DNA of 64,000 bases from Mucilaginibacter psychrotolerans. Lineage in GTDB: Bacteria > Bacteroidota > Bacteroidia > Sphingobacteriales > Sphingobacteriaceae. Location: assembly GCF_004519315.1 (NCBI RefSeq), contig NZ_SOZE01000014.1, positions 1-64,000 on the forward strand. The letters run 5' to 3'. Within the stretch, counting starts at the first letter, position 1. Every line of letters begins with the position of its first letter. The notes below the pieces were generated by a model that made no database searches, was not told the DNA's origin, and saw only the letters and a list, made by a program, of their open reading frames with translations. Both the position numbers and the translations under genes were made by a program. Shown here piece by piece: positions 25,605 through 35,577 of this stretch.

Positions 25605-28600
25605 ATGAAAGACGTTAAGAAAGAATTCGCGCCCTCAAGTTGGGCCATCGATAATAAAACAGCCATTTACGTACTCATATTTTTGATTACGGTGCTTGGG
25701 CTGATTAGTTATAACACCTTGCCTAAGGAAAACTTTCCGGATATAGCACAATCAAAAGTGTTTGTTACCACTACATTTTTGGGGCAGTCGCCACAAAACG
25801 TGGAGAACCTGGTTACCAGGCAAATAGAAAAGAAACTGAAATCGTTAAAAGGTTTAAAAAAGGTTACCTCTAACTCGGTACAAAATGTGTCTATCATTAC
25901 TGCCGAATTTCAGGCGAATATTGATATTAAAGATGCAAAAATTGATGTTAAGGATGCGGTAGATAAAGCCAAACAAGATCTGCCACAGGGTGATCAGAAC
26001 CTTAAGGAATCGGTGATCTCTGATATCAACGTGGCCGATTTGCCTATTCTTTACATTAACGTATCGGGAAATTACGACCTGAAACGCCTGAAAGAATATG
26101 CCGACCTTTTAAAGGATGAAATAGAAAGCTACAAGGAGATTTCAAAAGTTGATGAAGTTGGTGCGCTAACGCCCGAAATACAGGTGAATGTTGACCTGAA
26201 CAAAATGGCCGCTGCGCAGATTAGCTTTAGCGATATTATTTTGGCTGTTGGTAATGAAAATATTCTGTCATCTGCCGGTACCATTAAAACTGATGGTGTA
26301 CGCCGAAGCATAGATATTAAGCAGGATTTTAAGGATGCCGACCAGGTGAAAGCCATGGTGATACGTAACCCTGGCGGTAAAGCGGTTTACCTGCGCGATA
26401 TTGCCGACGTGAAAGACTCTTTTTTGGAGCAGGAAAGCTACGCGCGTTTAAAAACACCCAACAGTGCAAACTTTAAAAATGTAATTACGCTAAACGTAAG
26501 CAAACGTGCCGGCGAAAATTTGATACAGGCTTCAGACAAAATAAACGAACTGATAAAACTAAAGCAAAAAACAGTGTTCCCCAAAGGTTTGGCCATCACC
26601 GTTACCGGCGATCAGTCAGACAAAACACGTACAACGCTTAACGATTTGATCAACACCATTATCATCGGGTTTTTACTGGTTACCGTTATCCTGATGTTTT
26701 TTATGGGTACCACCAATGCCATATTTGTGGCACTTTCGGTTCCATTATCCTGCTTTATCGCGTTCCTGATTATGCCTGCCATAGGCTTTACGCTCAACAT
26801 GATCGTATTGTTCTCCTTCCTGCTGGCGCTGGGTATTGTGGTAGATGATGCCATTGTGGTAATAGAAAACACGCACCGTATTTTTGCTAACGGAAAAGTG
26901 CCTATTAAAGAAGCCGCTAAAATGGCCGCTGGTGAGGTATTCCTACCAGTGTTCTCGGGTACCATGACTACGCTGGCTCCATTTATACCACTTGCGTTTT
27001 GGAACAGTTTGATAGGGCATTTTATGTTCTTCCTGCCTATAACACTTATCATTACTTTATTGGCATCGTTAGTAGTGGCTTATATTATGAACCCGGTATT
27101 TGCGGTTGATTTTATGAAACCACACCATGAAGGCGAACATGATAATCCCAAATTTGACAGGAAAACTAAAAGAGCGCTTATTTTTATGGTGATAGCAGCT
27201 GCAATTGGTTATTTTATAAATATCGGTATTGGCAACCTTATGGTGCTGTTTATTGTATTATACCTGTTAAATCATTTCGTATTGCTGCGGGTGATAGATA
27301 GATTCCAGAACAAAGCATGGCCAAAATTCCAGGCCTGGTATGCCAAATGGCTGGAACGCGCAGTAAAGCGACCGCTAACCGTATTGTCGGGCACAATGGT
27401 ACTGTTCGTATTGGCACTGGTGATCAATCATTTCCTGGGCAAAACGCCCGAGTTTTTCCCGGCCGGCGATCCTAACTTTGCCTATGTATACATCACCATG
27501 CCCATAGGTACCGACCAGGCTACAACAAATGAGGTTACCAAAAAGATTGAGAAACGTGTGGCCGAAATTGTAGAACCGGATAAGGATATCGTTTCGTCGG
27601 TTATATCAAACGTAACCAAAGGCGTAAGCGACCCAACCGATGAGGACCAGGGCGATTACCAAAACAAGGGTAAAGTTACCGTTGCGTTTGTTGAATTTGG
27701 CAAACGTAATGGTAAGGATACCAAAGCCATACTTAAAAAGATACGCGGTGCCGTGCAAGGTGTGCCTGGTACCAAAATATCTGTGGTACAGGAAAATAGC
27801 GGCCCGCCGGTACAGAAAGATATTGCGATTGAATTAATTGGCGACAACCTTGATTCATTGGTGAAAACCAGCAACAGGTTAAAAGTTTACCTGGCTAAGC
27901 AGAACATAGCGGGTATTGAAAACTTAATTGCCGACGTGCAGAACGACAAACCTGAAATTGTTTTTGATATTGACAGAGAACGCGCTAACCGTGAGGGTAT
28001 CTCCACCAAAACAATAACAGATAACCTGCAGACCGCCATTTTTGGTGCGCCTGCTGCCAACTTCCGTAATACTAAAGAAGACGATTACAAAATACAGGTG
28101 CGTGCCTTGGAAAGTCAGCGGAGCAATATAGATGAGATACGAAATTTGAAGATCACCTATCGCGATCTGGCAACAGGCGGTGCTATTCGCCAGGTGCCTA
28201 TCTCTGCATTTACAGATGTAAGGTACACCGACACTTACAGTAACATCAAACGTAAACAATCGCGCAGGGTACTCACATTAGGGTCAAACGTTATTAAGCC
28301 GAATAACCCTAATGATGTAAATGCCAGTATTTTAAAGGCACTGGATAATTTTAAACACCCGGATGATATCATCATCCGCCAGGGCGGCGGTCAGGAAGAT
28401 CAAATGGAAGCTGTAATATTCCTGGGCGGTGCAATGGCCACTTCTTTCGGGTTGATATTGATCATCCTGATGATACAATTCAACTCTATAGGGAAAACAT
28501 TCATCATCATCAGCGAGATCTTCTTTAGTATCATCGGCGTGTTGCTTGGGGTTAGTATCTTCGGGATGACTATGGCCATCGTAATGACAGGCGTAGGTAT

Positions 28601-29036
28601 CATTGCCCTTGCCGGGGTGGTGGTCCGTAACGGTATCTTGCTGGTAGAGTTTACCGATATGCTGATTGAACAGGGCACCAGCCTGCATGATGCCGTGGTA
28701 GAAGCGGGCCACACCCGTATGACACCGGTATTGCTTACGGCAACAGCTGCGATTTTAGGCTTGATACCTTTGGCGGTAGGCTTCAATATCGACTTCGTAG
28801 GGCTGTTCACCCACTTCGAACCGCATATCCACTTCGGTGGCGATAACGTGGCATTCTGGGGCCCGTTGGCGTGGACGATGATCTTCGGACTGGGCTTTGC
28901 TACGGTGATTACGTTGATACTGGTGCCATGTATGTACATCATTCGCGTAAACATGAAGAACTACTTTTTTGGCGACCAAAGCGCGAAGAAAGATGCTGAA
29001 AGAGAAAAGCTATTGGCTGCCGACGCAGGCGCATAA
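25605..29036 (+). CDS. RND-family inner-membrane efflux pump (AcrB/HAE type)
   Basis: A proton-driven exporter of 1143 residues, slightly longer than AcrB because of a charged linker near residue 510 (MKPHHEGEHDNPKFDRKTK). It has two repeats of six transmembrane helices with large periplasmic loops. Transmembrane helix 4 holds the coupled Asp pair in LGIVVDDAIVVIEN, and the second half has VGIIALAGVVVRNGILLVEF. The N terminus shows an amphipathic lead and TLPKENFPDIAQ, like many Bacteroidetes pumps. The substrate is not evident. The operon ends in a strong terminator. Confidence 0.94.
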   Translation: MKDVKKEFAPSSWAIDNKTAIYVLIFLITVLGLISYNTLPKENFPDIAQSKVFVTTTFLGQSPQNVENLVTRQIEKKLKSLKGLKKVTSNSVQNVSIITAEFQANIDIKDAKIDVKDAVDKAKQDLPQGDQNLKESVISDINVADLPILYINVSGNYDLKRLKEYADLLKDEIESYKEISKVDEVGALTPEIQVNVDLNKMAAAQISFSDIILAVGNENILSSAGTIKTDGVRRSIDIKQDFKDADQVKAMVIRNPGGKAVYLRDIADVKDSFLEQESYARLKTPNSANFKNVITLNVSKRAGENLIQASDKINELIKLKQKTVFPKGLAITVTGDQSDKTRTTLNDLINTIIIGFLLVTVILMFFMGTTNAIFVALSVPLSCFIAFLIMPAIGFTLNMIVLFSFLLALGIVVDDAIVVIENTHRIFANGKVPIKEAAKMAAGEVFLPVFSGTMTTLAPFIPLAFWNSLIGHFMFFLPITLIITLLASLVVAYIMNPVFAVDFMKPHHEGEHDNPKFDRKTKRALIFMVIAAAIGYFINIGIGNLMVLFIVLYLLNHFVLLRVIDRFQNKAWPKFQAWYAKWLERAVKRPLTVLSGTMVLFVLALVINHFLGKTPEFFPAGDPNFAYVYITMPIGTDQATTNEVTKKIEKRVAEIVEPDKDIVSSVISNVTKGVSDPTDEDQGDYQNKGKVTVAFVEFGKRNGKDTKAILKKIRGAVQGVPGTKISVVQENSGPPVQKDIAIELIGDNLDSLVKTSNRLKVYLAKQNIAGIENLIADVQNDKPEIVFDIDRERANREGISTKTITDNLQTAIFGAPAANFRNTKEDDYKIQVRALESQRSNIDEIRNLKITYRDLATGGAIRQVPISAFTDVRYTDTYSNIKRKQSRRVLTLGSNVIKPNNPNDVNASILKALDNFKHPDDIIIRQGGGQEDQMEAVIFLGGAMATSFGLILIILMIQFNSIGKTFIIISEIFFSIIGVLLGVSIFGMTMAIVMTGVGIIALAGVVVRNGILLVEFTDMLIEQGTSLHDAVVEAGHTRMTPVLLTATAAILGLIPLAVGFNIDFVGLFTHFEPHIHFGGDNVAFWGPLAWTMIFGLGFATVITLILVPCMYIIRVNMKNYFFGDQSAKKDAEREKLLAADAGA

Positions 29037-29060
29037 GCTGGTATCCTAAAATTTTAACCC

Positions 29061-29097
29061 AAGGCCGCATAGCTTAGTACTGTGCGGCCTTTTTTTG
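29061..29097 (+). terminator. Rho-independent terminator of the RND operon
   Basis: A 9-bp perfect stem AAGGCCGCA / TGCGGCCTT with a 13-nt loop runs into seven to eight T residues, 25 bp after the pump stop codon. Confidence 0.8.
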
Positions 29098-29226
29098 TAG
29101 AATTAGTGTCGTTTTAACATTTGAATATCATCTTTTAGACGGCCTTAAAGCTATTCGACTGAAAATTTGATATTTTTGTTAAATAAGTCAGGAATTCAAA
29201 TTGATTAATAGCAAGGTAAGTAATAG

Positions 29227-29841
29227 ATGAGTGCAGGCGTAGACAATCAGGATATCAAACGGGAGAGGATTTTAGAGGCATCGTATCAGCGGTTTCTGCA
29301 TTATGGTTATTCAAAAACCACCATGAACGAAATAGCGGGCGATCTTTCTATGTCAAAAGCCCTGCTGTATTACTACTTCCCTGATAAGAGCGAGCTTTAT
29401 ATGGCAGTAATGCGTAAGCTGGCTAATGATTACCTTAAGCTGCTGCAGGATAATGTAGATAACTTTACCGGTCTGCGCGATGCTTTCCTGTTTCAGGTAA
29501 ACACCCATCATCATTTTATGGTGGCCAACTATAACTTCTTTGATTTTGTAAGGCTTAATGAACAAAACCTGCCCGATACCATATGGGCCATAGTTGACCA
29601 GATACGCGCTGCCGAAACTACGCTGCTCACCAACGCTATCGGGGCAGAAATTGTCAAGGGCCATATCCAGCCTGTTGACAATCCCGCCGAAATAGTTGAC
29701 GTGTTTTTAGATGCTTTGCATGGTATTAAAGTCGGTGCTATGCAGCAAAAAAAGACCGCTTTCCCCCGCAAAGAACACCTGGACGAGATACACGCCAAAC
29801 GCCTTTTGCTGATTGATATCTTCATAAAAGGCCTTCGGTAA
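29227..29841 (+). CDS. TetR/AcrR family regulator
   Basis: A 204-residue regulator with the N-terminal helix-turn-helix GYSKTTMNEIAGDLSMSKALLYYYF, the classic TetR recognition-helix ending. The C-terminal domain is unassigned. It stands between the terminated RND operon and the RidA/aldolase operon, with 163 bp to the latter. It could regulate either neighbour. A TATTTTTG at 29171-29178 resembles a -7 element about 50 bp before its start. It is not a close copy of the TetR at 22395. Confidence 0.88.
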   Translation: MSAGVDNQDIKRERILEASYQRFLHYGYSKTTMNEIAGDLSMSKALLYYYFPDKSELYMAVMRKLANDYLKLLQDNVDNFTGLRDAFLFQVNTHHHFMVANYNFFDFVRLNEQNLPDTIWAIVDQIRAAETTLLTNAIGAEIVKGHIQPVDNPAEIVDVFLDALHGIKVGAMQQKKTAFPRKEHLDEIHAKRLLLIDIFIKGLR

Positions 29842-30004
29842 GCACTGATCCTAAATTGCGGCCTTACCCGCACCCACTCGTAAAACATTATTAATAATGC
29901 AGCATAAAATCCGATGTTTGTTAGGGTAGCTATGCTTCGTCATTTACAAATCCTTTATGATTTTTGTCATTAAAAAAGCCATAATTATATAATAGTTTTA
30001 CGCC

Positions 30005-30472
30005 ATGATCAACGCAGAACAAAACTTTACAGCATTACGCCTTATTTTGCCTCCCGCGCCCAAACCGCTGGGCGTGTACAAACCTTGTTTAATTGATGGT
30101 AAATACCTTTATGTATCGGGCCACGGAACGGTTAAGAGCGATGGTAGCCTCATTATAGGCCGCATAGGGCAGGATATGACTGCCGAAGAAGGCAAGCTTG
30201 CCGCAAGGCAGGTAGGCCTGGCAATTTTAGCTACCATCAAAGCTAAAGTAGGTAGTTTGGATAAGATAAAACGTGTGATAAAAGTACTGGGCATGGTAAA
30301 CTGCACGCCCGATTTTGAAAAGCACCCCTTCATCATCAACGGCGCAAGCGAACTGTTTGCCAGTGTTTGGGGCGAAGACAACGGTATAGGCGTGCGTAGC
30401 GCAGTGGGCATGAGTTCCTTGCCGGATAATATCCCGGTAGAGATTGAGGCTTTATTCGAGCTGGAAGATTAA
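30005..30472 (+). CDS. RidA/YjgF-like protein
   Basis: A 155-residue protein of the YjgF/YER057c/UK114 superfamily, somewhat longer than classical RidA. It shows LYVSGHGTVKSDGSL, then KIKRVIKVLGMVNCTPDF and the C-terminal RSAVGMSSLPDNIPVEIEALFEL. Classical RidA hydrolyses reactive enamine/imine intermediates released by PLP enzymes; the catalytic Arg of RidA appears at RSAVG. It is followed after 9 bp by a PLP-dependent aldolase-type gene, which makes a clean-up role plausible but unproven. Confidence 0.85.
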   Translation: MINAEQNFTALRLILPPAPKPLGVYKPCLIDGKYLYVSGHGTVKSDGSLIIGRIGQDMTAEEGKLAARQVGLAILATIKAKVGSLDKIKRVIKVLGMVNCTPDFEKHPFIINGASELFASVWGEDNGIGVRSAVGMSSLPDNIPVEIEALFELED

Positions 30473-30481
30473 AATATAGCC

Positions 30482-31594
30482 ATGCCCGCAGATACCTGGT
30501 ACCTTATCAACAACGCAGATAAACTGGATACCCCCGCTTTGGTGGTTTATCCCGATAGGGTAAAATATAATATCGACCTGGTTAAAACGATGGTAGCCGA
30601 TGTTAACCGCCTGCGCCCACACGTAAAAACCCATAAAAGCCCGCACGTTACAGAATTGATGTTGCATGCCGGCATCGGTAAATTCAAATGCGCCACCATA
30701 GCCGAGGCCGAGATGCTGGGCATGTGCAAGGCTATGGATGCTTTGCTAGCCTATCAGCCAAACGGACCTAAGCTGGCAAGGTTTATCAAGCTGATAAAGG
30801 CGTATCCGGATACCGTGTTCTCGTGCCTCGTTGATAACGTTGGCACCGCAAGTGCAATAGCCGAGGCGGCGGTAAAAGAGGATATCACAATCCCTGTTTA
30901 CATCGACCTTAACAACGGTATGAACCGCACAGGCATTATACCTGCCGATGCTTTAGAACTGTACCAGGCATGTGCCGAAATGCAGGGCATCGTTCTGAAA
31001 GGGCTGCATGCTTACGACGGGCATATCCACGATGCGGATTACGCAGTAAGGCAGCAACGATCAGACGAATCAATCGAGCCGGTGCTGGAGCTTGCGCAGA
31101 TGATATACGACGAGGGTTACCCTATGCCGGTAATCATTGCCGGTGGTTCGCCAACGTTCCCCATCATAGCCCAAAGAGAAAATTTAGAGTGCAGCCCCGG
31201 TACCTTTGCTTATTGGGACAGGGGATATGAGTTGGCATTTACAGAGCAGGCTTTCCAAACGGCGGCCCTGGTAATAGCAAGGGTGGTATCATTACCGAAT
31301 GAGACTAAACTTTGCATAGATGTTGGCCATAAATCGGTATCGGCAGAAAATGAACTGAGTAAGCGTATCTATTTCCTCAACGCCCCCGAACTGAAATTTA
31401 CAGGCCACAGCGAAGAGCATTTAGTTGCCGATGCAGGCCCGAACCACCACTTTAAAGTAGGCGATATTTTGTACGGCTTGCCCTACCATATTTGCCCTAC
31501 GGTTGCTTTATACGAGCGGGCAATCACCATCGAAAACCAGCAAATAACAGGGGAGTGGATGAATGTTGCAAGAGACAGGAAAATTACGATATAG
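30482..31594 (+). CDS. D-threonine aldolase-like PLP enzyme (alanine racemase fold)
   Basis: A 370-residue fold-type III PLP enzyme. The cofactor Lys is Lys49 in RPHVKTHKSP. A central GGSPTFP loop binds phosphate. The C-terminal YHICPTVALYE block supplies the His and Cys that hold the divalent metal in D-threonine aldolases and D-serine dehydratases. The reaction is retro-aldol cleavage of a D-beta-hydroxy amino acid to glycine and an aldehyde, or dehydration; the sequence alone does not decide. It sits between RidA and a dipeptidase gene. Confidence 0.85.
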   Translation: MPADTWYLINNADKLDTPALVVYPDRVKYNIDLVKTMVADVNRLRPHVKTHKSPHVTELMLHAGIGKFKCATIAEAEMLGMCKAMDALLAYQPNGPKLARFIKLIKAYPDTVFSCLVDNVGTASAIAEAAVKEDITIPVYIDLNNGMNRTGIIPADALELYQACAEMQGIVLKGLHAYDGHIHDADYAVRQQRSDESIEPVLELAQMIYDEGYPMPVIIAGGSPTFPIIAQRENLECSPGTFAYWDRGYELAFTEQAFQTAALVIARVVSLPNETKLCIDVGHKSVSAENELSKRIYFLNAPELKFTGHSEEHLVADAGPNHHFKVGDILYGLPYHICPTVALYERAITIENQQITGEWMNVARDRKITI

Positions 31595-31625
31595 ATAATT
31601 TGAAGCATTCGGTTAAATTATCCTA

Positions 31626-31660
31626 CATCGGTGTAATCAATTCAATAATCGGTGAAATCA
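31626..31660. repeat. ATCGGTGTAATC repeats overlapping the dipeptidase start
   Basis: Two units, ATCGGTGTAATC and ATCGGTGAAATC, are separated by TTCAATA-like spacer. They are the same family as the repeats at 20189-20246. The second unit contains the GTG (31652-31654) used as the start codon of the next gene. Confidence 0.5.
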
Positions 31661-32731
31661 AAACTCATAATAGATGCCCACCTCGACCTCAGCATGAATG
31701 CGCTGGAATGGAACCGCGATTTAACGCAGCCGATTGCAGCCATCAATGCCCGCGAGGCAGGCTTAACGGATAAACCAGACAGGGGTTTAGGTGTAGTATC
31801 TCTCCCCGAACTGCGCAAGGGAAACATCGGCCTGGTGGTAGCTACGCAGATAGGCCGATATGTTGCACCAGACAACCAATTGCCGGGCTGGCATTCGCCG
31901 CAGCAGGCCTGGGCACAAACACAGGGGCAACTGGCCTGGTATAAGGCCATGGAAGACATGGGCGAGATGGTGCAGATAAACAACCTCGCCACATTAGAAA
32001 ACCATTTAACACTTTGGGGCAATACGGAGGACAACCTTAAAAAACCTGTCGGTTATATCTTAAGTTTAGAAGGTGCAGATTCTTTTGTTGACGTAAGTTA
32101 CCTCGAAAAGGCACACACCAACGGCCTGCGCGCTGTAGGTCCTGCACATTACGGTCCGGGCAGATATGCCAACGGTACCGATGCTACCGGCACGATGGGG
32201 GCGAACGGCCTCGAACTTTTGAGAGAGATGGAGCGGCTGAATGTGATACTGGATGCCACCCATTTGTGCGATGATGCCTTTTGGCAGGCCCTGGATAACT
32301 TTAACGGCCATGTTTGGGCCAGCCACAACAATTGCCGCGCGCTGGTGAACCATAACCGCCAGTATAGTGACGAAATGATAAAAGCGCTGATAGCACGCGG
32401 CACTGTAATAGGCGCAGCTTTAGATGCCTGGATGATGGTGCCCGGATGGGTGAGGGGGCAATCTACCCCTGTAGGTATGAACTGCAGCATGGAAGTAATG
32501 GTTGACCATATCGACCACATTTGCCAAATAGCAGGTAACGCTCTGCATGTAGGTATGGGTACAGATCTGGATGGAGCCTTTGGCAAAGAGCAATGCCCTT
32601 ATGATTTGGAAACCATTGCCGATTTGCAGAAGGTGCCCGATTTATTGAGAAAACGTGGCTACACCGATTTGGATATCAATAACATGATGCATGGCAACTG
32701 GCTGAGGTTTTTAAGGAAAGCGTGGAAATAA
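31652..32731 (+). CDS. M19 family membrane-dipeptidase-type peptidase
   Basis: A 359-residue zinc dipeptidase of the renal dipeptidase family. The N-terminal HxD metal motif is in IIDAHLDLSMN. LSLEGADSF carries the bridging Glu, and the later DATHLCDDAFW, WASHNNCRALV and GMGTDLDGAFG blocks supply the remaining His and Asp ligands. Members split dipeptides, often with a D residue at the second position, which fits the neighbouring D-amino-acid enzyme. The only start ahead of the HxD motif in this frame is GTG at 31652, inside a short repeat. The next gene follows after 9 bp. Confidence 0.88.
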   Translation: MKSKLIIDAHLDLSMNALEWNRDLTQPIAAINAREAGLTDKPDRGLGVVSLPELRKGNIGLVVATQIGRYVAPDNQLPGWHSPQQAWAQTQGQLAWYKAMEDMGEMVQINNLATLENHLTLWGNTEDNLKKPVGYILSLEGADSFVDVSYLEKAHTNGLRAVGPAHYGPGRYANGTDATGTMGANGLELLREMERLNVILDATHLCDDAFWQALDNFNGHVWASHNNCRALVNHNRQYSDEMIKALIARGTVIGAALDAWMMVPGWVRGQSTPVGMNCSMEVMVDHIDHICQIAGNALHVGMGTDLDGAFGKEQCPYDLETIADLQKVPDLLRKRGYTDLDINNMMHGNWLRFLRKAWK

Positions 32732-32740
32732 AATAGCGAT

Positions 32741-35335
32741 ATGAACGAAGAGCAGGCGAGGTTAAAAGAAACAGGTTGGAAAAAATGGGGGCCTTACGTA
32801 AGTGATCGTCAATGGGGAACCGTGCGCGAGGATTACAGCGCCAACGGCGATGCCTGGAACTACGTTACCCATGATATGGCCCGCAGCAAGGCCTACCGCT
32901 GGGGTGAAGAGGGCATAGCCGGTATCTGCGACCGCGACCAGCACCTCTGTTTCGCCATTGCCCTGTGGAACAAGAAAGATACTATCATCAAGGAACGTTA
33001 TTTTGGCCTGAACAACAGCGAAGGCAACCATGGCGAGGATGTAAAGGAACTTTACTATTACCTGGATAGCACGCCCACACATTCCTACATGAAAATGCTG
33101 TATAAGTATCCGCAGCAGCAATTTCCATATAATACCCTTGTTGAAGAAAACCGCAAGTGCGGACGTAACGATCCTGAATTTGAACTCACCGATACCGGCA
33201 TCTTCAACAATAATGAATATTTTGACGTTTTTGTTGAATACGCCAAAGCCGCGCAGGAGGATATCGGCATCAGGATAACCATTCATAACCGCAGCGATAA
33301 GGAGGCCAGCCTGAATGTATTGCCCACCCTTTGGTTCCGCAACACCTGGACGCTGGGCTACGATAGCAATGTTCCGGTGATGTCGGCCATCTCGGGTAAC
33401 CAAATCAAACTCAATCACGCGGAATTGGGCGAAATGCACTTGATTGCTGATGGTTCGCCCGAACTGCTGTTCTGCAATAACGAAACCAATACCTTACGCT
33501 TTAACCATTTTGATGATGGTAAGCGTTTTTATAAAGACGGCATAAACGATTATCTCGTCCACGGTGCGCAAAGCATCAATCCGGATAAAACCGGCACCAA
33601 GGCAGCGGCCAACTACGATATAACCATCCCCGCTAAAGGAAGTTACACCATCCAAATGCGGCTTTCGGACGATGTAGTTAACGGCTTAGACGGCATCGAC
33701 GAGCTATTTAACACCCGCAAAGCCGATGCAGATAAATTTTATACCAACCTGCAGCCAATAGCCAACGAAGATAAGGCCCGCGTGCAGCGGCAGGCCTTTG
33801 CCGGTATGCTGTGGAACAAACAGTTCTACTACTACGATATACATCAGTGGCTGCACGGCGATCCGGCACAGCCCCTGCCATCCGCACAGCGTTTAACCGG
33901 GCGCAACCATAAATGGCCGCAATTCAATAACCGTGGCGATATTATCTCCATGCCCGATAAATGGGAGTTCCCCTGGTTTGCCGCGTGGGACCTGGCCTTT
34001 CATTGCATTCCGCTGGCCAGCGTGGATATGCCCTTCGCCAAAAACCAGCTTACGCTGCTTACCAAAGACTGGTATATGCACCCCAACGGGCAGCTGCCCG
34101 CCTACGAGTGGGATTTTAGTGATACCAACCCGCCCGTTTTGGCCATGGCTACCTGGAAAATATACCTCCTGGATAAAGCCGCCACCGGCGAGGGCGACAC
34201 GTTTTTTCTGGAGCGCATCTTCCATAAGCTGATGCTCAACTTTACCTGGTGGGTAAACCGTAAAGACGAGGCCGGCAATAACATCTTCGAAGGCGGCTTT
34301 TTAGGGTTGGATAACATCGGCGTGTTCGACCGCAATACGCGCTTCGGCGATGGTACGCACCTGGAGCAGGTAGATGGCACCAGTTGGATGGCCATGTATT
34401 CGCTCAACCTGTTGCGCATAGCTGCTGAACTGGCTGCCACCAACAAGGCTTACGAGGATATCGCCTCTAAATATTTCGAGCATTTTATTTACATAGCGGG
34501 TGCCATGTCGACCTTGGGGACGGATAACACCGGCCTTTGGGACGAAGCGGACGGCTTTTTTTACGACCAGCTGCGCCTGCCAGATGGAAGTGCTGAGAAA
34601 ATGCGCGTGCGCAGCATAGTAGGGCTGATACCCCTATTTGCCGCTGAAGTGCTGGATGAAGCAGCCATTGCCGACAACCCCATTTTTAAGGGCCGTATGG
34701 CGTGGTTCATCGCCAACCGGCCCGACCTGGCTTCACTGGTATCGCGCTGGACCGAAGTTAGGGCAGGGGGTACCCACCTCATTAGCCTTTTGCGCGGCTA
34801 CCGCATGAAGAGCTTGTTACGTTATATGCTGGATGAGCAAGAGTTTCTGAGCGAGTACGGCATCCGGTCGCTTTCCAAGTACCACCTGGATAATCCTTAC
34901 AGCGTAAATATCTATGGCAATAACTTCAGTATAAAATATTTGCCTGCCGAGAGTGATAGCGGCATGTTTGGTGGCAACAGCAACTGGCGTGGCCCTATTT
35001 GGGTACCTATGAATTACCTTATTATAGATAGCCTGAACACTTTTTACGATTACTACGGCGACGATTTTAAGGTGGAATGCCCAACGGGCAGCGGCAACAT
35101 GATGAACCTGAAAGAAGTAGCCAACGAAATTTACCGCCGCATCTCCGCAATTTTCCTTAGGGATGACAAAGGCCGCCGCGCGGTATTCGGCGATTACGAA
35201 AAGCTACAAACCGACGAGCACTTTAAAGACCATATCCTTTACCATGAATACTTCGATGGCGACAACGGCAGCGGTAAAGGCGCGTCTCACCAAACCGGCT
35301 GGACGGGATTGATTGCGAATTGTTTATATCATTGA
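32741..35335 (+). CDS. GH63-like glucosidase
   Basis: A large 864-residue (alpha/alpha)6-barrel glycoside hydrolase without a visible signal peptide. The N-terminal half is a beta-sandwich-type domain (WNYVTHDMARSKAYRWGE and onward). The barrel begins near residue 345, with the active-site segment FPWFAAWDLAFHCIPLA and a C-terminal GDNGSGKGASHQTGWTG block typical of GH63 and related mannosyl-/glucosyl-glycerate hydrolases. The substrate is not determined. It ends the RidA-aldolase-dipeptidase operon. A diverged copy of its last 15 or so codons lies 1.2 kb further on at 36473-36517. Confidence 0.85.
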   Translation: MNEEQARLKETGWKKWGPYVSDRQWGTVREDYSANGDAWNYVTHDMARSKAYRWGEEGIAGICDRDQHLCFAIALWNKKDTIIKERYFGLNNSEGNHGEDVKELYYYLDSTPTHSYMKMLYKYPQQQFPYNTLVEENRKCGRNDPEFELTDTGIFNNNEYFDVFVEYAKAAQEDIGIRITIHNRSDKEASLNVLPTLWFRNTWTLGYDSNVPVMSAISGNQIKLNHAELGEMHLIADGSPELLFCNNETNTLRFNHFDDGKRFYKDGINDYLVHGAQSINPDKTGTKAAANYDITIPAKGSYTIQMRLSDDVVNGLDGIDELFNTRKADADKFYTNLQPIANEDKARVQRQAFAGMLWNKQFYYYDIHQWLHGDPAQPLPSAQRLTGRNHKWPQFNNRGDIISMPDKWEFPWFAAWDLAFHCIPLASVDMPFAKNQLTLLTKDWYMHPNGQLPAYEWDFSDTNPPVLAMATWKIYLLDKAATGEGDTFFLERIFHKLMLNFTWWVNRKDEAGNNIFEGGFLGLDNIGVFDRNTRFGDGTHLEQVDGTSWMAMYSLNLLRIAAELAATNKAYEDIASKYFEHFIYIAGAMSTLGTDNTGLWDEADGFFYDQLRLPDGSAEKMRVRSIVGLIPLFAAEVLDEAAIADNPIFKGRMAWFIANRPDLASLVSRWTEVRAGGTHLISLLRGYRMKSLLRYMLDEQEFLSEYGIRSLSKYHLDNPYSVNIYGNNFSIKYLPAESDSGMFGGNSNWRGPIWVPMNYLIIDSLNTFYDYYGDDFKVECPTGSGNMMNLKEVANEIYRRISAIFLRDDKGRRAVFGDYEKLQTDEHFKDHILYHEYFDGDNGSGKGASHQTGWTGLIANCLYH

Positions 35336-35390
35336 GGGGGGAAATTAAGGTAGCTTTTGGGTGGAAAGAGCGACTATTGTCTATTAACTT

Positions 35391-35477
35391 ATGTACGATT
35401 TAACAAGCCTGGCGAACATGAGGCAGAAAATGATGGAGATTGATTCGCAATCTTCAACAAAGAATTCGCCCAATTAG
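35391..35477 (+). other. Short ORF with weak terminator, possible relic
   Basis: A 28-residue frame (MYDLTSLANMRQKMMEID...) ends at a TAG inside a short CCCA-ATTAG-TGGG hairpin followed by six T residues (35469-35487). The 242-bp gap between the glucosidase and the HEPN gene otherwise shows nothing. The piece looks like the tail of a former gene and its terminator. Whether it is translated is unknown. Confidence 0.25.
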
Positions 35478-35577
35478 TGGGTTTTTTCGCATGCATTAAT
35501 TTCAGGCAATTTTACACATACATAATAGAGAATTTTCAGAGGTCTCCAAAAAACTACTCTAGTAGATATATGTATAG

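Noticed and set aside
28400..28954. Long minus-strand open frame inside the RND pump gene
   Set aside because: It is antisense to conserved membrane segments of the pump, has an unnatural Ile/Thr/Pro-rich composition and lacks any recognisable motif.
32762..33439. Long minus-strand open frame of 225 codons inside the GH63-like gene
   Set aside because: It is a shadow of the sense codon pattern; the sense strand carries conserved glycoside hydrolase motifs throughout.
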